Part shown: positions 17,316-26,929 of the stretch, in pieces | Numbering within the stretch: position 1 is the first letter of the stretch | Layout of the letters: each line of letters opens with the position of its first letter | Assembly: GCA_900318195.1 (NCBI GenBank) | Contig: ONJR01000144.1 | Location: 118,772-182,771, forward strand | Source: an uncultured Planctomycetota bacterium | Lineage (GTDB): Bacteria > Planctomycetota > Planctomycetia > Pirellulales > Thermoguttaceae | DNA length: 64,000 nucleotides | Direction: 5' to 3' | Position numbers and translations under genes: made by a program | Notes under the pieces: generated by a model | Databases searched by the model: none | Seen by the model: the letters and a program-made list of their open reading frames with translations, nothing else | Told to the model about the DNA's origin: nothing

Positions 17316-20300
17316 CTACTCTTGCTCGTCGAGATCCTTAAGGATTTTCGCCAACGCGTCGACCGTCGTCTTAATTTGCTCCTTGGTATGTTCCGAAGTT
17401 AAGAAGAAGCGAATACGCGCGTGTCGTTCTTCAACTGCAGGGTGAAGAATCGGGTGCGCATTGATCCCACGTAGGAACAGCTGATGAGAAGCGGCAAGAG
17501 TTTTAATGGAGTTGCCGATAATCACGGGCACGACGCCGGTATCCTGAGCCAATCCGACGTCCATATCGTATCCCAACGCCAACTCTTTGAAATAGGCGCT
17601 GTTCTCGCGCAACCTTGCGGCGCGTTCCGGCTCACGTTTTAGTACGTTGAGCGACGCAATCGCCGCTCCAGCTTGAGCAGGCGGCATACCAACGCTAAAC
17701 ATGAACGCGGGCGCCGTGTATTTCAGATACTCAACGAGTTCCTTACGACCCGAGATATACCCGCCGCAACTGCCAAACGTCTTACTCAAGGTACACATCC
17801 AAATATCGACGTCAGAGCGCGCTACTCCAAAATGTTCGCCTATACCGCGCCCAGTCTTACCAAGTACGCCAATCGAGTGAGCCTCGTCAATCATGAGGAG
17901 CGTTTTGTACTTATTGCGAACCTTAATGAACTCTGGAAGATCAGGAATATCGCCGTCCATACTGTAAACGCCTTCCAAGACGACCAGAACGCGCTTATAT
18001 TTTTCACGATGTTGCGATAGAATCTTATCAAGAGCTTCGTAGTCGCCATGAGGGAATGGACGTCGACGCGCGCCGGAAAGAATGCAACCCTGGACGATCG
18101 AGTTATGAGCCAGCGAGTCGTGCAAAATGAGATCTTCCGCGCCCATCAAGTGCCCTATCACGCTCTCGTTCGTCTGATGTCCGCCAACCAGGACGATCGT
18201 ATCCTCTGTACCCAAAAATTCTGTTATGTCGTTCTCGAGCTGTCGATGGAGCGGAATCTCGCCCGCTACAATACGACTTGCGCCTGCTGTCGTGCCGTAG
18301 CGAGCAACCGCGTCCTGCGCCGCCTTGGTTACCTCTGGATGACCGGACGTACCGATATAGTTGTACGTCGAGAAATTCACGTACTCTTTACCATTAATAT
18401 GAATCGTCGCACCCGCGCATCCGTCGTGCGGTTCGAAGAAATGACTCATTCCGAGATTCTTCGCCATTTCAGTCTTCTGATGGATGGCTAGATATTCGGG
18501 GAACTTAGCAAAATCGTAACACGTCTCGTCAATTTCATACTTTTTATCGCCGACGTTGGCAAAAGCTCGTCCCGTTCCTAGGTGCTTGCGCGCCGCCTCA
18601 ACGACCTCGCGCGGAGTGAAAAGAGTCGGCAGAACGCTTTCGGGGAACTGACCGCCAAAATGATCCTCTAGCGCGGCCAGTATCTCCATGCGCTCGAGTG
18701 AATCGAGTCCTAACTCCGTTACGTCGGTGTCTAGATTGAGCCCTCGCGCGCGCTCTTTCGCAACGCGGTATATCTCGTTGAGCACAACAGAAACCGTCTC
18801 GTCGTAGCTAAGGGTCGCGCCGGACGACTGGGCGACCTCGCTAGCGCTGCAAGTCGATTCATTTCGATCCTTATTCAACGCCAGCAGGTTCGATATTCCC
18901 TGTTGCGCGGCGTCTCTTTCACGTTGCCATGCAAGCTCGGCTTCCTCGCGACGTCGCGCTTGCTCGCCTGGACGCATGGAAACGGATTGTTCGCTTGCGT
19001 AGAGTGGATTATCTTCGTTTGTGAAAGCGTTTCGCGCCTTCACTTCACCATGATCCGTAATAATCGTAGGCGTTTCATCGCCAACGCTCCAGCGCGCCAA
19101 CGCCGTCAGCGTCCCTGCAAGGAATTCTTCCCGGCACGCGTGCCGTTGTACTTTGCCGCTAGAGGTCTTTGGTAAGGTTCCCTTACGAATCAGGACGATT
19201 TCGCCTATCGACAACTCGTGTTCGAGCGCTATTTGCTTACGAATTTCAGAAATAATCTGCCCGCACAAGACCGGATCTTTTTCTGGATTAAACTTTCTCT
19301 CGACCTCTTGGACAAGGACTAGTTTGCCGTCCTTTTCGTCGCCGACTAGAAACGCGCCGCCACTATTAAGCGCCAGTAGCGGCGAAACTTTCTGAGCGGT
19401 AAGCTCGACGTCTTGCGGATAGACGTTCACGCCGCGGATTATCATCATATCCTTAATACGACCCGTTACAAACAGTTCGCCGTCGAGCACAAATCCCAAA
19501 TCGCCGGTTCGCAAGAAAGGACCTTCATTTGTATCGGCAATTCTAGCGCGAAAACACCGTTCAGTTTCCGCCTCGTTACGCCAATATCCCTTAGCTACGC
19601 TGTCGCTTTTCGTCCAAATTTCCCCGACCTCGCCTTCTGGACACTCGATCAAGGTTTCAGGATTAACGATAGCCAAGCGCTGACCTAAAATTGTCCTGCC
19701 GCTCGAAACGAGGAAGTGTGCGCGCGGAGAATTGGCGGCTGTGCGAACGGCCTTGCCGGTAGCAAGCGCGTCCGCGTCAACTGGAATAACGACGGGAGGC
19801 TTATCGCGCGTACCGCCCGTTACGATGAGCGTTCCTTCGGCAAGACCGAAGCAGGGATAGAACGCTTCATACTTGAAACCGCACTTTTCGAACTTCTTGG
19901 CGAAATTGTCGAGTGTCTGCGCTTGGACGGGTTCCGCCCCGTTGAACGCAACCTTCCACGAGCTCAAATTAAGCGTTTCGACTTGGCTATCCTTGACCAT
20001 TTTAACGCACAAGTCATAAGCAAAGTTCGGACCGCCGCTCGTGGTCGCGCGATACTTCGATATCATTTCCAGCCAGAAATAAGGACGCGTCAAGAAGGTG
20101 AGCGGCGCCATCATAACATTCGGACACCCACAGAAAACCGGCTGGATTACGCCGCCGATAAGTCCCATATCGTGATAGCTTGGCAACCAGAAGACGCCGC
20201 TATTCGAACGCGTGTGCTCAAATCCCGCGCTGATCAGCATAGAGTTGTGAATCATATTGCCATGAGACAAAATCACGCCCTTCGGAGCGCCTGTCGAACC

Positions 20301-20840
20301 TGAAGTGTACTGCAAGAAGGCGATCTCTTCTGAATCGAGTTGTGGATCAACCCAGTTCTCTTCAAAATCGTCAGAAAAGTCATTTGTCGCTTTCCACGGA
20401 ATTGAAGCGAGAAGCGGCGTGTCATTAATTATATTTTTGACCTGCTCCATCACCTCTTTCGTCGAAAGAGCTAAACTCGCCTCGGCATTTTCCGCAATTG
20501 ACTGAATACGGTGCATAGAACGGTTAAGCCGAGGAGGATAGACGGGTATTGCCGTAGCTCCTGCGTACAAACAGCCGTAAAAACCAACGATGAACTCCAA
20601 CCCCGGAGGATAGAGTAGCAACGCGCGTTTACCACGCATATCATGTTTCTGGAGCCACGTCGCCACCTGACGACATCGAAAATCCAATTCTCCGTACGTC
20701 ATGCGTTTCTCGTTACGCGCTTTGTCTGTTAAATAGACAAATGCGACTTCGTCCGGCTGCACGCTTGCACGAAAGCGGACTAACTCTACGAGACTATTGG
20801 GTCCCCAACGCATCGGTTGAGACGAATCACTAGTAAGCAC
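17316..20840 (-). CDS. Fatty acyl-AMP ligase / acyl carrier protein / alpha-oxoamine synthase fusion
   Basis: A 1,174-residue three-part enzyme. Residues 1-590 are a fatty acyl-AMP ligase (adenylation motif YTSGSTGAPKG at about 178-188, later LRTGDLGF and GKVQRHACRE). A linker leads to an acyl carrier protein with ELGLDSLERM, whose Ser should carry phosphopantetheine (about residue 720). The C-terminal 400 residues are a PLP-dependent alpha-oxoamine synthase of the BioF/serine palmitoyltransferase group: DSLAHNSIVQG with the PLP-stacking His, MIDEAHSIGVLG with Asp and His, and TLSKTFGSCGGY with the Schiff-base Lys. The arrangement implies activation of a fatty acid, loading onto its own ACP, and decarboxylative condensation with an amino acid (Ser, Ala or Gly). 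The product would be a long-chain alpha-amino ketone such as a 3-ketosphinganine-like base. Start is GTG 20840 with GGAG eight bases upstream. The amino-acid substrate is not predictable. Confidence 0.87.
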   Translation of the reverse strand: MLTSDSSQPMRWGPNSLVELVRFRASVQPDEVAFVYLTDKARNEKRMTYGELDFRCRQVATWLQKHDMRGKRALLLYPPGLEFIVGFYGCLYAGATAIPVYPPRLNRSMHRIQSIAENAEASLALSTKEVMEQVKNIINDTPLLASIPWKATNDFSDDFEENWVDPQLDSEEIAFLQYTSGSTGAPKGVILSHGNMIHNSMLISAGFEHTRSNSGVFWLPSYHDMGLIGGVIQPVFCGCPNVMMAPLTFLTRPYFWLEMISKYRATTSGGPNFAYDLCVKMVKDSQVETLNLSSWKVAFNGAEPVQAQTLDNFAKKFEKCGFKYEAFYPCFGLAEGTLIVTGGTRDKPPVVIPVDADALATGKAVRTAANSPRAHFLVSSGRTILGQRLAIVNPETLIECPEGEVGEIWTKSDSVAKGYWRNEAETERCFRARIADTNEGPFLRTGDLGFVLDGELFVTGRIKDMMIIRGVNVYPQDVELTAQKVSPLLALNSGGAFLVGDEKDGKLVLVQEVERKFNPEKDPVLCGQIISEIRKQIALEHELSIGEIVLIRKGTLPKTSSGKVQRHACREEFLAGTLTALARWSVGDETPTIITDHGEVKARNAFTNEDNPLYASEQSVSMRPGEQARRREEAELAWQRERDAAQQGISNLLALNKDRNESTCSASEVAQSSGATLSYDETVSVVLNEIYRVAKERARGLNLDTDVTELGLDSLERMEILAALEDHFGGQFPESVLPTLFTPREVVEAARKHLGTGRAFANVGDKKYEIDETCYDFAKFPEYLAIHQKTEMAKNLGMSHFFEPHDGCAGATIHINGKEYVNFSTYNYIGTSGHPEVTKAAQDAVARYGTTAGASRIVAGEIPLHRQLENDITEFLGTEDTIVLVGGHQTNESVIGHLMGAEDLILHDSLAHNSIVQGCILSGARRRPFPHGDYEALDKILSQHREKYKRVLVVLEGVYSMDGDIPDLPEFIKVRNKYKTLLMIDEAHSIGVLGKTGRGIGEHFGVARSDVDIWMCTLSKTFGSCGGYISGRKELVEYLKYTAPAFMFSVGMPPAQAGAAIASLNVLKREPERAARLRENSAYFKELALGYDMDVGLAQDTGVVPVIIGNSIKTLAASHQLFLRGINAHPILHPAVEERHARIRFFLTSEHTKEQIKTTVDALAKILKDLDEQE

Positions 20841-21176
20841 GGAAAAGTCTCCAACGCCCAGAACATTTAAAAGTCAATAAATCGAACCTACGTTCGCTAG
20901 CGGCGACCAACGCCGTTCTTCGATACCTCGCGTTCCACCACTAGGGCGTTGAGCAAAACGCGTGATATTTGCGCGTAGCGAACGTTCAACCACAACAAAA
21001 GTTTTACTATTAATCGGCGTTCATCGCCTCTTTCGACAGTAAAAAAAGGCAGAAACGAAAAAATCAACCATTCCTTTTAAAACAAGACGGCGCCGTTCGC
21101 GTAGAACGACGCCGCTTAATTCCACGTCTGGCAAACGCGCCGCGTACGTCGTGCGTTCACCAGTATAATGAGACGG
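20841..21176. other. Intergenic region with leuA terminator
   Basis: A 336-bp gap between leuA and the fusion gene. It contains the hairpin at 21075-21115 and, at its left edge, the GGAG ribosome site of the fusion gene. The rest (20870-21070) shows no ORF, RNA gene or repeat that I can support; it presumably carries the promoter of the fusion gene. Confidence 0.5.
21075..21115 (-). terminator. Intrinsic terminator of leuA
   Basis: On the minus strand, 11 paired bases (21104-21114 with 21088-21098, one mismatch, 5-base loop) are followed by TTGTTTT. It lies 60 bp downstream of the leuA stop and is a good Rho-independent terminator. It separates leuA transcription from the acyl-ligase fusion gene. 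Confidence 0.75.
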
Positions 21177-22742
21177 CTACTTCGTACGCAGACGTCGAGC
21201 GCGCTGAATTCGATTCATTGCGTCGACAATCGCGAGGAAGGTCGCTTCAATGACGTCTGTCGAAATAGCGCTACCCTGGTAGGTCGTCTCGGAATTCTCC
21301 ACATTAAGAAAGACAACGGCTTCCCCTTGCGCGTCCGAACCTCCGGTCACCGCCTCGAGTTTGAACTCTTTGAGCGTTACCGGCAGACCGATTACCTGAC
21401 GAACGGCGCCAAACATCGCGTGGACAGGACCGTCGCCTTGATTGAACGTTGCCGACTTCTCCTCGCCGCAATGCGAAAGTACGACTTTAATCGCAGGTGA
21501 CGGGGTCGAACCGCAGCTCAATTCGTATGAAACGCACTTCCAATCCTCGTCCGCAGAGCGTCTCTGATTACTCGAAAAGCGATCCACAATCGCTATAATA
21601 TCGGCGTCGTAAACCTCCTTTTTAATATCAGCGAGGCGTTTGAACTCGTCGAAAATCTGCGAAAGGCTTTCGGGCGTCACGTCAAAGCCGAGCGATTTAA
21701 TGCGATCCGCGAGCGCCGCGCGACCGCTATGCTTGCCGAGAACAAGATCGTTCTTGACAAACCCAACGCTTTCAGCGCTCATGATCTCGTAGGTTGTGCG
21801 CTCCTTGAGAACCCCGTCCTGGTGCACGCCGGACTCGTGCGCAAACGCATTTTGACCGACGATCGCCTTATTGCGCGGCACCTTTAAACCGGTTACTTTC
21901 GAGACAAGACGACTCGTCGGCACCAGCTTTTGCGAGACGACGCGCGTATCCGCTCGGAATATGTCGCTACGCGTACGCATTGCCATAACGACTTCTTCCA
22001 ACGAACAGTTGCCGGCGCGTTCGCCCAGTCCGTTAATCGCGCACTCGATCTGACCGGCGCCAGCCGCAACGGCGGCAAGCGAGTTCGCGACCGCCATACC
22101 GAGATCGTTATGACAATGAATACTAATTATCGCACGATCGATATTAGGCACGCGATTAATCAGCGTCTCAATACGCTTCGTCATTTCCGGAGGCGTCGTA
22201 TAGCCGACGGTGTCCGGAATGTTAACGGTCGTCGCTCCCGCCTCTATAGCGGCTTCGACTACCTGACAGAGAAAATCGATCTCTGTACGACACGCGTCTT
22301 CGGGCGAAAACTCAACATTATCGCAGTATCCCTTCGCTCGCTTGACGCCGTCGACCGCGCGTTGAATGATCTCTTCCTGAGACATCCTAAGCTTGAACTC
22401 ACGGTGAATCGCGCTCGTCGCCAAGAAGACGTGAATACGCGGATTTTCTGCGCACTTTAACGCTTCCCAAGCGCGATCAATATCAGCGTTGACACAACGC
22501 GCGAGTCCGCAAACTTGAGCGCCCTTAACGAGATTCGCTATCTCGCGAACTGCCTCAAAATCTCCTGGAGAAGCAATCGGAAAACCGGCTTCTATTACGT
22601 CGACCTTCAGATCGACGAGCGCCTGGGCGACGGCGAGTTTTTCCTGTAAGTTCATGCTCGCGCCTGGCGACTGCTCGCCGTCTCGCAACGTGGTGTCGAA
22701 TATTACTATGTTGCGGCGATCGCTATTATTCTCTGACGTCAT
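21177..22742 (-). CDS. leuA: 2-isopropylmalate synthase
   Basis: LeuA condenses acetyl-CoA with 2-oxoisovalerate, the first committed step of leucine synthesis, in the cytoplasm. The 521-residue length is normal. Visible motifs are VIFDTTLRDGEQSPGA near the N-terminus with the metal-binding Asp and catalytic Arg, NIPDTVGYTTP, HCHNDLGMAVANS with metal ligands, and NGLGERAGNCSLEEV. The C-terminal third (from about residue 385) is the leucine-sensing LeuA dimer domain, containing SPAIKVV and AVTGGSDAQGEA. The start has AGGAG nine bases upstream. Upstream lies 280 bp before the acp gene; no leader peptide with leucine codons was found. It is followed by an intrinsic terminator. Confidence 0.96.
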   Translation of the reverse strand: MTSENNSDRRNIVIFDTTLRDGEQSPGASMNLQEKLAVAQALVDLKVDVIEAGFPIASPGDFEAVREIANLVKGAQVCGLARCVNADIDRAWEALKCAENPRIHVFLATSAIHREFKLRMSQEEIIQRAVDGVKRAKGYCDNVEFSPEDACRTEIDFLCQVVEAAIEAGATTVNIPDTVGYTTPPEMTKRIETLINRVPNIDRAIISIHCHNDLGMAVANSLAAVAAGAGQIECAINGLGERAGNCSLEEVVMAMRTRSDIFRADTRVVSQKLVPTSRLVSKVTGLKVPRNKAIVGQNAFAHESGVHQDGVLKERTTYEIMSAESVGFVKNDLVLGKHSGRAALADRIKSLGFDVTPESLSQIFDEFKRLADIKKEVYDADIIAIVDRFSSNQRRSADEDWKCVSYELSCGSTPSPAIKVVLSHCGEEKSATFNQGDGPVHAMFGAVRQVIGLPVTLKEFKLEAVTGGSDAQGEAVVFLNVENSETTYQGSAISTDVIEATFLAIVDAMNRIQRARRLRTK

Positions 22743-23022
22743 GATTATAACTCCTATCTATCTGCCAAACCCACAAACTGAGCGTTTGTAAACAAACGCA
22801 CGACGACTACGCGTTCAAATGAACAAACGCGCGTTCAATAACGGCCGTCCCTTGGACGGCTAGGAAGGTTCAGCCATGCTCGCGAACCAAAATCGCGTAT
22901 GCGTCTTCGATAGGATTGGAGTCTTGTCAATTCACAACCTCACAGTAAAACATTCGCTTGCACAAGTCGAAGGTTGCGCTAGCAAACGTAACAGGCGTTA
23001 GCAGTTCAATTCTCTGCAAGCG
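22743..23022. other. Intergenic region between acp and leuA
   Basis: This 280-bp stretch holds a short perfect hairpin (GCCGTCC at 22844-22850 pairing with 22854-22860, 3-base loop) and the leuA ribosome site at its left end. The hairpin lacks a T-run and its role is unclear. No ORF, T-box or other leader RNA could be supported. Confidence 0.35.
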
Positions 23023-23277
23023 CTACTTATTGAGTAACGGCAAAAGGTATTCGATCGTTGAGTTCATCGTTTGAAGTTGCGGATAGTCGGCTTCTGGAAT
23101 CGGCAACTGATAGAGCTTGCGCAGGCCCAGTACGACGTCGAGCATATCCATGCTGTCAAGTTCGAGTTGATCGCGGAAGGGAACGTCGTCCTTAAGGGAT
23201 TCAAGGTCGCTCGCGTCAGCGATATCAGAAAGGACGTTAATAATTGACTCTCGAATTTCAGTCGCGGTTGTAGCCAT
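23023..23277 (-). CDS. Acyl carrier protein
   Basis: An 84-residue acidic helical protein with the phosphopantetheine site LELDSMDMLD (Ser42) at the start of helix II. Length and spacing are normal for an ACP. The tail 'IPEADYPQLQTMNSTIEYL' follows the usual helix III/IV pattern. The motif DSMDML differs from the canonical fatty-acid-synthesis DSLDTVE, so this may be a specialised carrier rather than the housekeeping AcpP. It is followed by 280 bp and leuA, and preceded 110 bp upstream by a ketosynthase gene, which suggests joint use. AGGAG lies eight bases before the ATG. Confidence 0.88.
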   Translation of the reverse strand: MATTATEIRESIINVLSDIADASDLESLKDDVPFRDQLELDSMDMLDVVLGLRKLYQLPIPEADYPQLQTMNSTIEYLLPLLNK

Positions 23278-23387
23278 GAAAACAACTCCTCGTTGGGCGC
23301 CTTAGGGCGCAATATAATCCACGCCGCGTCGAAACGCGGCGCGGACGTCGTAGCGATTTAATATGGTATTCCAAAAGTTCTGCTTAA

Positions 23388-24638
23388 CTATTCGTCGTAA
23401 CGACCGACAATCGTAACGGCGTTAATTCCGACCATACCGAAGGAATTATTCAAAATAACGCGCACAGAGCCTACTTCTTTGGGCTCATTGAGTACCAGAT
23501 TACGAATCTCACATTCTGGGTCAAGATCGTCGACATTAATCGTCGGGTGAACAACGCCGTCGGTAAAAGCAGGCAGGTTGCCGGCGAGTTCAAGCGCGCC
23601 GGCCGCGCCCATCGCGTGCCCAATGAAGCTTTTCGTGTTATTGACATACGTCGTTCGCGACTCGGCAAAAACGTCGCGCAACGCCTTGATCTCAAGGGAG
23701 TCGCCTGCTGAAGTCGCCGTCGCGTGCGTATTAACAATATCGACGTCCTCGGGCGCGAGTCCGGCATTATTGAGCGCTTTGCGCATACACTGAGCCTGGC
23801 GTTCGGCATTCGGCAGTACAAAATCAGTCGCGTCGCTATTCATACCGTAGCCGAGAATTTCACCGTACGCCTTCGCGCCTCGCCGTTTCGCGTCCGAAAG
23901 ACGCTCCAGCACGTAAACGCATCCACCCTCGGCGACGACAATTCCGTTGCGGTTGGCGTCGAAAGGACGCGACGCCTTCGTGGGATCTTCGTGTCGCGCA
24001 AGCGCATTCTGCGCGTTAAAGGCGGCAAAAATGCCGAACGTATGAATACTCTCCGAGACGCCGCCCGCCAACGCTACGTCGACCTCGCCAAGCCGCAACT
24101 GTTGAACGCCCTGAATGAGGCTCGCGTTACCCGCAGCGCACGCCGCGCCTATTGTGTAATGCGGTCCCGTTATGCCAAAACGCAACGTAACCTCGCCGGC
24201 GGGATTGTTCGTTACCGTTCGTGGATTATGATGGTGAGACCAGTAAGCGCAGTCGTAATCGTACTGCTTAATCTCGTAAATTTCGTTCTCAGTTTCGACA
24301 TTACCGTGCTCGGTGAGACCAATATAAACGCCAACGCGATCCTTATCGACCGAATCCCAGTCAAGACCACTGGTCTCCAAAGCCTCGCCGACGCAATAGA
24401 CCGCCAAACTGCCTGCGCGCGTGCCGCGACGAATCTCACGTTTACTACGCCATTTCGTTACGTCGCAACCGCACACCCCGGCAACCGTCTTACCAAAATA
24501 ACGAATCTCATAGGGAACAACCCCGCTACGCCCCGTTAGGAGCGCGCGACGAAATTCGTCAAGGTTGTCGCCGTTCGGCGCCGCTAATCCTAATCCGGTT
24601 ATTACTATTCGTTCGGAATCGTCGCGTGGCAACGTCAT
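23388..24638 (-). CDS. Beta-ketoacyl-ACP synthase, FabF type
   Basis: A 416-residue condensing enzyme of the KAS I/II family. The Cys-His-His triad is complete: GAACAAGNASL (Cys about 167), NTHATATSAGDSLE (His), and NTKSFIGHAMGAAGA (His). The C-terminal NSFGMVGINA glycine-rich segment is also present. It should elongate acyl-ACP with malonyl-ACP. Its gene is immediately upstream of the free ACP gene on the same strand and 65 bp downstream of hisA. Compared with housekeeping FabF there are divergent segments (for example EHGNVETENEIYEI and the HHHNPRT stretch), so a role in a specialised lipid is as likely as general fatty-acid synthesis. The upstream AGGGAA serves as ribosome site. Confidence 0.88.
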   Translation of the reverse strand: MTLPRDDSERIVITGLGLAAPNGDNLDEFRRALLTGRSGVVPYEIRYFGKTVAGVCGCDVTKWRSKREIRRGTRAGSLAVYCVGEALETSGLDWDSVDKDRVGVYIGLTEHGNVETENEIYEIKQYDYDCAYWSHHHNPRTVTNNPAGEVTLRFGITGPHYTIGAACAAGNASLIQGVQQLRLGEVDVALAGGVSESIHTFGIFAAFNAQNALARHEDPTKASRPFDANRNGIVVAEGGCVYVLERLSDAKRRGAKAYGEILGYGMNSDATDFVLPNAERQAQCMRKALNNAGLAPEDVDIVNTHATATSAGDSLEIKALRDVFAESRTTYVNNTKSFIGHAMGAAGALELAGNLPAFTDGVVHPTINVDDLDPECEIRNLVLNEPKEVGSVRVILNNSFGMVGINAVTIVGRYDE

Positions 24639-24703
24639 AAAATCTTTCCCTGTTCCCTTAAATTATGAACGCACAATCCAGGAATCGTCAGCAATGTCAA
24701 CGC

Positions 24704-25426
24704 CTACTCTTCAAAGGCGAGCGCGTCTTCCAAGGCGATCGTCTTTTCGTAAAGCGCTCGACCAATGATACAGGCGGGAAGACCCGCTTCAGAGAGACGT
24801 TTAACGTCCTCTATTCGAGTTACGCCGCCAGACGCTACTATTGGAATCCTGGTCGCGCGCATCATAGTTGTCGCTTCGTCTATATTAGGACCGCGCATCA
24901 TACCGTCGGTAGCGACGTCGGTGTAAATCAACGCCGCTATCGGCAGGCCGTCGAAACGTTGGGCGAGCTCCGTCGCGGGAGTCGAACTTGTTTCAAGCCA
25001 CCCGTCCGTCGCAACCATACCGCCGCGCGCGTCAATACCAAGAACCAACTTATTGGGATACTTTTGCGTCATCTGAGCGAACCAGTCGGGTTGCTTCAAA
25101 GCCAACGTACCGACAACGAGCCGTGTCAATCCAAGCTGCAGGAGTTTTTCGATCGTCGCTTCTGTTCGAACGCCGCCTCCCAACTCGCACTCGACGCCGT
25201 AAGGCGCGACAGTCTCAACGAGCTCCCTGACAGCGTCGAAATTAACGGTCGTTCCATCTTTCGCGCCGTCGAGATCGACGAGGTGAAGTCGACGCGCGCC
25301 ACGTGAACGCCAGTAGTCCGCCATTCCGGCAGGTGAATCGCCGTACACCGTCTTGCGCTCGTAATCGCCTTGACTCAGACGAACGCAACGTCCGCCAAGA
25401 ATATCAATCGCCGGCCAAATTAACAT
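24704..25426 (-). CDS. hisA: Phosphoribosylformimino-5-aminoimidazole carboxamide ribotide isomerase
   Basis: HisA is the Amadori isomerase of histidine synthesis, a cytoplasmic (beta/alpha)8 barrel. The 240-residue length is standard. Motifs are IWPAIDILGGRCVRL (catalytic Asp8), LHLVDLDGAKDG, ELGGGVRT, VVGTLAL, YTDVATDGMMRGPN (second catalytic Asp) and IVASGGV. AGGAG lies six bases before the ATG. No other his gene is in the window, so the pathway is dispersed here. The divergent neighbour is proB. Confidence 0.96.
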   Translation of the reverse strand: MLIWPAIDILGGRCVRLSQGDYERKTVYGDSPAGMADYWRSRGARRLHLVDLDGAKDGTTVNFDAVRELVETVAPYGVECELGGGVRTEATIEKLLQLGLTRLVVGTLALKQPDWFAQMTQKYPNKLVLGIDARGGMVATDGWLETSSTPATELAQRFDGLPIAALIYTDVATDGMMRGPNIDEATTMMRATRIPIVASGGVTRIEDVKRLSEAGLPACIIGRALYEKTIALEDALAFEE

Positions 25427-25742
25427 GATCCGCTCCTATCTCTACGCTTGACAGCCAACGACGCCGTCCGCCGTCGACCAACGCAAAAAGTTTCCCCTCC
25501 ATTCTATCAAAAAAATCAATAATGAAAAGAGAGCGTTACAAGATACTCGTTAAGTTGGTCGGTAAGGCGGCGCGTTTCATTGGAAATATTGCGCGCGCTC
25601 CCCTTTGAGTATTGACAAGACCTTAGTTTCTCGTAAAAATATTAGACTTCAAACGCTGGGATTCCCGGTGCGAAGACTTGTCGTTTGGCGGCGCTTACCG
25701 TCGACTTTGACTTGCCGCGCGTTACAAAAACAGGTTTACAAA

Positions 25743-26894
25743 ATGGTCAGTATAAGCAGACAAGAGATCATTCTCACAACAAAATACCTCGTCGTCAAGG
25801 TCGGGACAAATGTTCTAACGTCGTCGGATGGAAAACTCAACACGGCGCGAATTAGCCGACTCGTTGAAGAAATCTGCGCCATTCAATCGCGCGGAGTTAA
25901 AGTTATCCTAGTGAGTTCGGGAGCTGTTGGCGCTGGAATGGGGCGGCTCGGTCTTACTGAAAGACCAGTCTACAACTCTCAGTTGCAAGCTGTGGCGGCA
26001 ATCGGTCAAAGCGCGCTCATTCAAAATTACGACCGTGAATTTGCCAAGCGAGGCGCGCTAGCAGCCCAAGTTTTACTAACGGCCGGCGATCTTTCTAATC
26101 GTGCGAGGTACCTTAACGCGCTCAACACGTTTACGTCTCTCTTTCAGTTTGGCGCCGTGCCAATCGTCAATGAAAACGACGCGATCAGTTCTGCAGAACT
26201 CAGCCTTACCTTTGGCGACAACGATAAACTAGCGTCTCTCGTCGCCAATCTGTTTCCCGAGTCTCTGCTCGTACTCTTGACGGACGTCGACGGTCTCTAT
26301 ACAGGCGACCCTGCGTGTCCCGAATCAAAATTAATACCAGTTGTTGACGACTGGTCGCCTGAACTTCTCGAGCTGGTCGCAGAGAAGAAATCGAGCCGTA
26401 GCAAAGGTGGAATGGCCAGTAAATTGCGAGCGGCGCGACTCATTACAAGCTCGGGCGGCGCCATGATTATAGCGAACGGCGATCAGCCTGATATTCTGAC
26501 GCGCATCTACAATTGTGAACAAGTAGGCACAATCTTCTTTCCAGAAAAACGCCTTTCAGCGCGCAAACGTTGGGTTAAATTCGCGCCGAATCCATCCGGC
26601 GTTCTCGTTGTCGACGCTGGCGCGGTAGACGCGATCGTTCGCGGCGGCAAGAGCTTGCTTCCAATCGGGGTTTTATCGAGCGTTGGCGCGTTCAAGCGAG
26701 GCGACGTCGTCTCGATTGTTGACGTGAATCACCGCGAAATAGCGCGCGGTCTGACGAATTACACGAGTCGCGAGGCGCCTCTTATTTGTGGCAAGCACAC
26801 CTACGAATTGGCCGACGCTCTCCTACCCCTTGGCGCAACGCCGTACGAAGAATTCGTACATCGCAATAATATCCAGCTCAGCGAAAACTATTAA
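25743..26894 (+). CDS. proB: Glutamate 5-kinase
   Basis: ProB phosphorylates glutamate in the first step of proline synthesis. The amino-acid-kinase domain has KYLVVKVGTNVLTSS, VILVSSGAVGAGMGRLGL, VPIVNENDAIS, LLTDVDGLYTG and KGGMASKLRAA. The C-terminal PUA domain begins about residue 285 with SGVLVVDAGA and ends at the stop. The frame is open upstream to a TTG at 25605, but the ATG at 25743 is the true start by comparison with the family, since the kinase domain begins about 15 residues later; a weak AGG lies upstream. It is followed after 35 bp by thpR on the same strand, probably in one transcript. proA is not in the window. Confidence 0.95.
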   Translation: MVSISRQEIILTTKYLVVKVGTNVLTSSDGKLNTARISRLVEEICAIQSRGVKVILVSSGAVGAGMGRLGLTERPVYNSQLQAVAAIGQSALIQNYDREFAKRGALAAQVLLTAGDLSNRARYLNALNTFTSLFQFGAVPIVNENDAISSAELSLTFGDNDKLASLVANLFPESLLVLLTDVDGLYTGDPACPESKLIPVVDDWSPELLELVAEKKSSRSKGGMASKLRAARLITSSGGAMIIANGDQPDILTRIYNCEQVGTIFFPEKRLSARKRWVKFAPNPSGVLVVDAGAVDAIVRGGKSLLPIGVLSSVGAFKRGDVVSIVDVNHREIARGLTNYTSREAPLICGKHTYELADALLPLGATPYEEFVHRNNIQLSENY

Positions 26895-26929
26895 GTCCAA
26901 CGCCTAATCCACCGCGACGAGGTAGCGTT

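Noticed and set aside
22844..22860. Small hairpin upstream of leuA as a T-box or leucine attenuator
   Set aside because: Stem of only 7 bp, no leader peptide with leucine codons, no T-box sequence and no terminator following it.
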